This document shows positions 58,201 through 64,000 of a stretch of DNA of 64,000 nt, in pieces (position 1 is the first letter of the stretch; each line of letters opens with the position of its first letter). The stretch lies in assembly GCA_003344405.1 (NCBI GenBank), contig NOWV01000019.1, positions 248,001 to 312,000 on the forward strand. Reading direction: 5' to 3'. The stretch comes from Trichoplax sp. H2. Taxonomy: Eukaryota > Placozoa > Uniplacotomia > Trichoplacea. A model generated the notes under the pieces. It saw only the letters and a list, made by a program, of their open reading frames with translations, had not been told where the DNA came from and did no database searches. The translations under genes were made by a program, and so were the position numbers.

Positions 58201-61200
58201 AGCATAATTTCATTATCAGAGTTGTAAGCAATGGTATTAAACCGCAGTTTAGTTTGTATGATCGGAAACGTAGACCTAATCATGCTGCCGTAGTTTCGTA
58301 CAATTCTATATATATATATTATATTGAAACTAATAAAGTGTTTACAAGTTCTAAGCATTGATCATTCTAATCAACTTTCTCTTTACTTAGCCTGGTAGTG
58401 TGCTACAGTTATTTCATCATGAAGTTAAGGGTTACCTTACAGCAGAAGGATCTTTCTTTGATAAGGAAATCATTGAAGAACGTAAGTTAATATCAGGGGT
58501 AAAATGTCGTAGAGGAAGAAATCGATCTATCGCCAGTTATCGTTTGCTCTGACAATTCTTATGTTAGTGATCAGTTAATGATCTTTGAATAAATTGAGTC
58601 TTTTCTGTACTGTTTCGTTTTTCATCTTAATGATACAAAGTTATTCTCAACGCCATAACCTGTAATGCTATATTGACTAACTAATCATCTAATTTGAAAT
58701 AACAGCCCATATAGGAATATGCAAAAATAAGTCAAATCTGTTACAATATCGCTTTCCAGTTAATTCTGCCCAGGTTTGTTGGCAAGTTGAATTCACCGAT
58801 GTTAATCAAAGTTACGAAGGTAAAATTGATTCTGCTTTATTGCATGCAAGAGTGACTATATTTTATGCTGTAGCAGCATTAGCTATACAGTAAAAGGATT
58901 AGTCGTGAACACGATCAAAACCATAAGATGATCACCGTATTTGTATCACTACTAGGCCATTACTTAACTTGGAATCAACCTTTCCGCTTGCGCCATTTAC
59001 CGTCCCGTCAATATTTACGGGTTCGACAAAATAATAATACTGGTCTGATGCAAGTATGTCTATATTTCTCCATCAGTATTGAAATTATAAGAATGATGCA
59101 TTTTCAGTTGAGAAGATGTTTAGCCTGTTTCTTGTATCCAAACTAGTTTATTATCGATCAATATTTTACTTAGCGGAATTTAGTTAAAAGATGATTGAAG
59201 TAGGGTGTTGACAATATTAATATCTAAGCTATGGACATTAATTGAAACTGATTCTTTGCAGTTCTAAGATCTTCGATGAAATCCTACAAACCAAATTACT
59301 TTACATCTACAACATTTTCAATCACCTTGACATGCCGACGGCACTTAAACACAAAATACAGTCATAATTGATAACAATTTAAATCAATATCGTGAGCAAC
59401 TATGAAAGCTTGACAATTACGGAAGGATAATGCATGAAAGTGCTTTATATGGCTTACAGAACAGTTAAAATTAGAATCGCTTGGCTTTATAAGTAAACTA
59501 CTTGATTACGATGGTAATTGACTGTAGATGAATTTCTACTTTCAAAATAATGTTAGATAGCATAAAAACCAGCAAGGACTGGAAATTCAATATTTGTAAC
59601 TTAAAATGCTATATCCAAGTCATTCCAACCAAGCTGGTATAGCATTGCAAAATTTCAATTGACTCATAGTATCTAGCTATAGTCAAAATCGGTTCCAGTG
59701 CTTCTCATTTAGAAGACGTAGTCGATAACAAAGCATAACTATAAAAATTGAACTGGCTATAAAGGATAGGAATGCTTCCTACGTATATGCAAGCATCAGT
59801 GCTTGTGCAATGTGCTTGTTATGATCATGCTACTCTACTACTACAGAAATCAAAGTAGACAGTACTAAGGACATATATGATGCAGCGTAATTATTTATAT
59901 CTCGGTTTGCTAACTATTTTAATATGCCTACTAGATTACAGCTGATATGATTACTGATGATAGTGAATATGAAGATTTTACTTTTTGCTTTCATTCTGTT
60001 ATCAAGGTAAGCAATATATGATAGTTATGGAAGCGCAGGAATCTAATCACTACCTGATAATTTTAAATATTAATCATCTATATCAAATTTAATAATTCAA
60101 ATATAAAACTAACAGTAATGACGTTGAATATTGGCCGTAGGAACCTTCGGAACATATTTTAAATGACAGTTACGTTAGAATGGAACACATAGCAAGTCAT
60201 TCTTGGCTACACGTTTGCAAAAGTAAGGGCAGAAAATGCTGTATTTTTGTGTGTTAGTCGAAATGGTAAAATGTATGGCTGCTTAATCTGATATATCTAA
60301 TGGAGTAACGCTCATACATCAATTAAGATCATTATATTCGCTCATCGAATGGTGGTAGCACTATTTCTGGATCTTCAGATCTAATGGACATAAAGTGGGA
60401 AGACAAGGAAACTTATCAAGTAATTCTTCTCATACGATATTAAACTGATGAAGCTTATATGATGCAAACTACATGTATATACTTAATGTTATTCTATTTT
60501 CTCTCTATGCAGGTGGACTTCGTCAAGATTTCCAAGTCTCACGACATATTTTGTGTTCAAGAGGTAATTTTATATTTAAAATTGCATTGAAAGTAAAATA
60601 TCAGTTCGAAGGATAGGAATTTTAACGTTTGAGTACAAGTTCTTCTTTAGTAACAACTTCCTAAATTATGTACACAGGTTGATGAACAGTTGATTACTAG
60701 ATTTAACTATGTCGCTGGATTTATTCCGTTACTAAAGAAATTTGTCAAGGAGGTTGGAATTTATTTGATCTGCCTCGTGAATGATCTATCACGATGGATT
60801 AATATCTACCACCTTAATGCGTATTTTAATTATATTATCAACATCCTTTCTAGAGAGAACAAGGTTTGCTGTGTACCGAAAAGGATAAAAATGCTGTCGT
60901 GGCTGTAAGTAAAAAGCATCATTTTTAAGAGATAAATTAAAAATATCGAAGAGGGCTCACTTAACTTTTGATTTAACACATTACGCTGTCTAACACGGAA
61001 CAATCTTGTAACAATTGTATCCTTAGGCCCTAAATGACTTGAAAGAATTTCAATATGAGCAAGGCGAAGTTAACTTAATAAATCAAAAGTGTTTGCGAGA
61101 TTACAAGGTATACATGGTATTGTTAGGACGAAAGTTACCGGTATATATTTGCAGTATTGATTTATTATGATATTCATAACCACCACGCAGATTGTTGATA

Positions 61201-64000
61201 TTGCAATTCGGTTGATGCGATTATGGGAACGACGATTTTCTCTTCCAGCAGATCAAAGAAAGTAATTGATTCTAATTTCGACATAAGTTTGGAGTTAGCC
61301 TCTCTTGTATCTGCTAGCTAGGCTAATAAATGCGATGATATCCATAACCATTTATGTCATGTTGGTAATATTAAATGATCTTTCGTAGATATTTGCAAGT
61401 AATCTGCGCAGAAACTTCTGACTTATTATTTTATTTCCTGGACAGCTATAAAGGATACCAGTTATGTTTCTAATAAAATAGCTTTCATACTATCTCATTA
61501 CGAAAGTCTATTATTTTACTCCGATATAGAACGCTAAAACTCCATCTTTATATAATTTATATTTCAGTAAAAATAAGTTATATCTTGCAAGATATATTCC
61601 AACTATACAAAAACAGGTACAATCTATATTTCATAGTTGCTATAGTTAGAAATCTAAAATTGTATGCGGTATTCTTCTCATGTGATCACAGATTGGTTCA
61701 GGAATTCAGTGTGAAAAATTACTAATCGAATTGATGAAGGATAATAAGTAATAAAGCATGTAAGATTGTGGAAACTTCCATTCAATAGATACATTATGTT
61801 TTTTTCTAATTCCTTTCAGATGTATTCTGAATCAAATAACAACAAACCATATCGATAATCTAATCGATACATTACGTAATAGCAAGGTCAGATATGTTCA
61901 TTAAATAATAATCGATTAAAAAAAACCTTAGATGGTTTATAATAGTTCATTTTAGATAGCTTTTAAATATTTTAAATAATCGTAGCCATTATTAGTGAAA
62001 GTTTTCTAATTTAATATAGAATATATATATTTAATATTTATTTTCTTTAGAACTATCTTTATCTTGACTTTTTGGCTGCTTTATGTGTTAGTGATGGCTG
62101 CTCTTTACCCAATAATCAAGGTTCATAGATGTAGCCATAAGCTTAATGATAAAGATTTATTTATTTCAAATGCTTTGAGATTGTTTATACCGATTTTATA
62201 CCATTTTGTGGTATACGTATTCCGAGGAATCGCTAAATTAATTTAATTGCATGCTAATACATTAAAACTATCTGAAAATACTTTAATTTATTGAGTAAAA
62301 ACGAATTAAGTGGAATATAACCATTTCTGACTATTTTCTTAAGAACAGGAGTACATGTTGTAGTAAGAATTAAAAATTTATCTTTCTAGAATATATTGCC
62401 AATGAATTATTCAAACATGAATCAACTATCTTACTATATCGTATCTACCTTGGAGAAGAAATATATTTAAAACACGGCGTCGTTTATATTGGTTATAAAG
62501 GAAGCAAAGAATGGAAGCCAATTCAACAATTTCTTGTAAGATACTCTCCAAGTTAAGATATTTAAAGAAGTCTTGATCGATATGGATATTCGGTCAATAA
62601 ATATATTCCTTCCGTTTACTAAACTAGCGAATAATAGTTGTTATATTCCTACCCTGTGCTAGGAATCACAAGCGAATGGCCAACTAAATAGTCGATACCT
62701 TTACCTTAAAAAGCAGCTGTACCTTTTTTGCAAGCTTTGCTGGGTTAGTCAGAAGAAAATTGAACAGATTGTCGAGCTCATAAGTTAATTTGTTCAGACT
62801 CACTTGCTTAGCTTATACATTAATATCGGAGTTTCAATTACACAATAGGGAAGAAATTGGCGGGTTTTTCGTATTTTGATTGATGTAAGTTTTCAAGAAT
62901 TTAGGAAGGCATGATCGATAACTAGATTGATAAGTATATTGGTATAGTTATCATATTATCCATGTATAACGTCATTCCTTAATAGACTTATTTTGAGCAA
63001 GAACCCTGAAAATGAGTATGGTATTACATAAAATTAAGACATTTTGTATATTATGCTTACTTTGCGAATATAGGAAAAGAAAATGTTTTCTCTATCTGCT
63101 GTTTGTGCTTGTGTACGTGACTGCCGTTTACCTCCCAGTCTTCGAGCACAATTTTGTTATATAATCCGTGGTAATTTTTTCATATTTATTCTCATAATAC
63201 TCAAAGTTACTTTGCCATTCCATTTGCACTTTGTTAATTGCTATTTATCTAATGTTATTATACCTGAAATGACACGCTAGAAAAGATTCTTGATGAATAC
63301 ATTAATTGATAGATTTTGTAGCTTACAACTATTTCAAATATTATAAGAAATATGTAATGTAAATTAAAAATATTAAGTACTTCCGATATCAAATAATAAA
63401 CTAATATAATTATAATTCATTCATCTTGTATGTATATATTATTTGTATCGTTAATATGAACATATGTTGATATTTAAAAATTACTATATTCTATATTTCT
63501 CTTACAGATATCTATATGTCCGGTAGAATCCGTTCTTCCATTGCAAGTTTATACAGCCTTTCCTTTGTTAGTTTTTAGCAGTAATAACGCTTCAAGTTGA
63601 TATTACTATAGATTAATTTAAGAATCTAAAATACCCTCAGATTTGACCTTCAGTCTTGATACGACTTTAAAACTAAATACTGACAGTTATAATTTATGAG
63701 TAACTATTTACCCTTTGACAACAGAACTACAACATCAGTGAAACAGATGATTTTCCGAATGATTTTGCAAAGGTACTCAGAAAAGATCATACCGAAACTT
63801 ACTAGAAGAAAATGTTAACTTAAATATTAGGCTACTGCTGATTTCCTATGACCCAGTTCCGATTTCTGAGCTATTTAATCAAAGATTCTATTTACTGCTT
63901 TTGTTTAGAATTTTACAGCGTGGGAATTATTCCAAATCAATGACTTAAAATTGTGGTGCTTGACATTTCTATCCAAGAAAACGGTAAGCGTAATGGCTAT
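55203..64000 (+). CDS. ITPR: Inositol 1,4,5-trisphosphate receptor, N-terminal part (divergent)
   Basis: ER Ca2+-release channel; only the cytosolic N-terminal third is in the window. Well-supported exons: 55203-55291, 55673-55740, 56284-56353, 56612-56669, 56784-56870, 57050-57092, 57258-57399, 57484-57544, 57760-57863, 57971-58064, 58391-58481, 58706-58819, 58956-59053, 59935-60006, 60141-60222, 60328-60419, 60513-60563, 60678-60752, 60854-60904, 61027-61107, 61191-61261, 61389-61460, 61568-61616, 61692-61747, 61820-61886, 62051-62120, 62390-62535, 62663-62783. Phases close through all of these. Further exons near 63074-63170, 63512-63575 and 63912-63980 are likely, but their phases do not close. 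Order: suppressor trefoil (YLRFGDQIALYCQDSRGYVF, NLAASILVYGQIIQ), MIR domain (VLQLFHHEVKGYLTAE, PFRLRHLPSRQYLRVR, SYVRMEHIASHSWLHV), IP3-binding helical/RIH part (RLMRLWERRFSLPADQ, LDFLAALCVSDG). Basic ligand-loop residues look replaced. A ryanodine receptor fits less well. Confidence 0.85.

Overview
This is a window of an AT-rich animal nuclear genome. It holds ten protein-coding loci, nine of them split by many short introns (mostly 55-600 bp, GT-AG), plus simple-sequence and tandem-repeat islands. The genes are classical metazoan orthologues with many conserved intron positions: a VLCAD-type acyl-CoA dehydrogenase, ATE1, alsin/ALS2, COA1, NOP58, TRMT10A and an IP3 receptor. Low GC, about one gene per 6-7 kb, short introns and a single-exon class A GPCR fit a non-bilaterian animal; a placozoan is my best guess. 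That is inference: no rRNA or mitochondrial marker is present to settle it.

Layout. 1-487 (-): 5' end of a mitochondrial VLCAD-like dehydrogenase, running off the left edge. 1.46-1.97 kb: five copies of a ~102 bp satellite. 2.99-9.24 kb: a two-gene DNA transposon of the ISL2EU/IS4EU kind. It has an intact three-exon THAP-HTH-DDE transposase (+) facing a SWIM/YqaJ-nuclease gene (-) that looks broken. 12.9-18.4 kb (+): ATE1 arginyltransferase, 15 exons. 20.7-29.7 kb (-): alsin, 29 exons, with RCC1, DH/PH-like, MORN and VPS9 parts. 30.0-31.6 kb: two tandem-repeat arrays in the region shared by the divergent alsin and COA1 promoters. 32.3-33.4 kb (+): COA1, 4 exons. 34.0-39.0 kb (-): NOP58, 24 exons, with a lysine-rich tail made of a string of tiny phase-0 exons. 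39.5-41.2 kb: repeats rich in GTACTGTAC palindromes and a 181 bp duplication. 42.1-43.7 kb (-): a small three-exon gene for an unrecognised 85-residue protein, head-to-head with TRMT10A (44.2-46.3 kb, +, 9 exons). 48.9-50.0 kb (-): an intronless orphan class A GPCR. 50.0-55.2 kb: a gene-free AT-rich stretch. 55.2 kb to the right edge (+): the N-terminal part of a divergent IP3 receptor.

The host genes do unrelated housekeeping or signalling jobs (fatty-acid oxidation, N-degron tagging, endosomal Rab5 activation, respiratory-complex assembly, snoRNP core, tRNA m1G9 methylation, Ca2+ release), and nothing suggests a functional cluster. The most unusual item is the transposon: its transposase is open across all predicted exons, while its nuclease partner carries a lost catalytic lysine, a dead-end middle exon and two decayed tandem copies of its own 3' end. 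Exon boundaries were worked out by hand from reading frame, splice consensus and remembered family conservation. Where phases do not close (ATE1 exon 5/6, the far 3' part of the IP3 receptor) this is stated.
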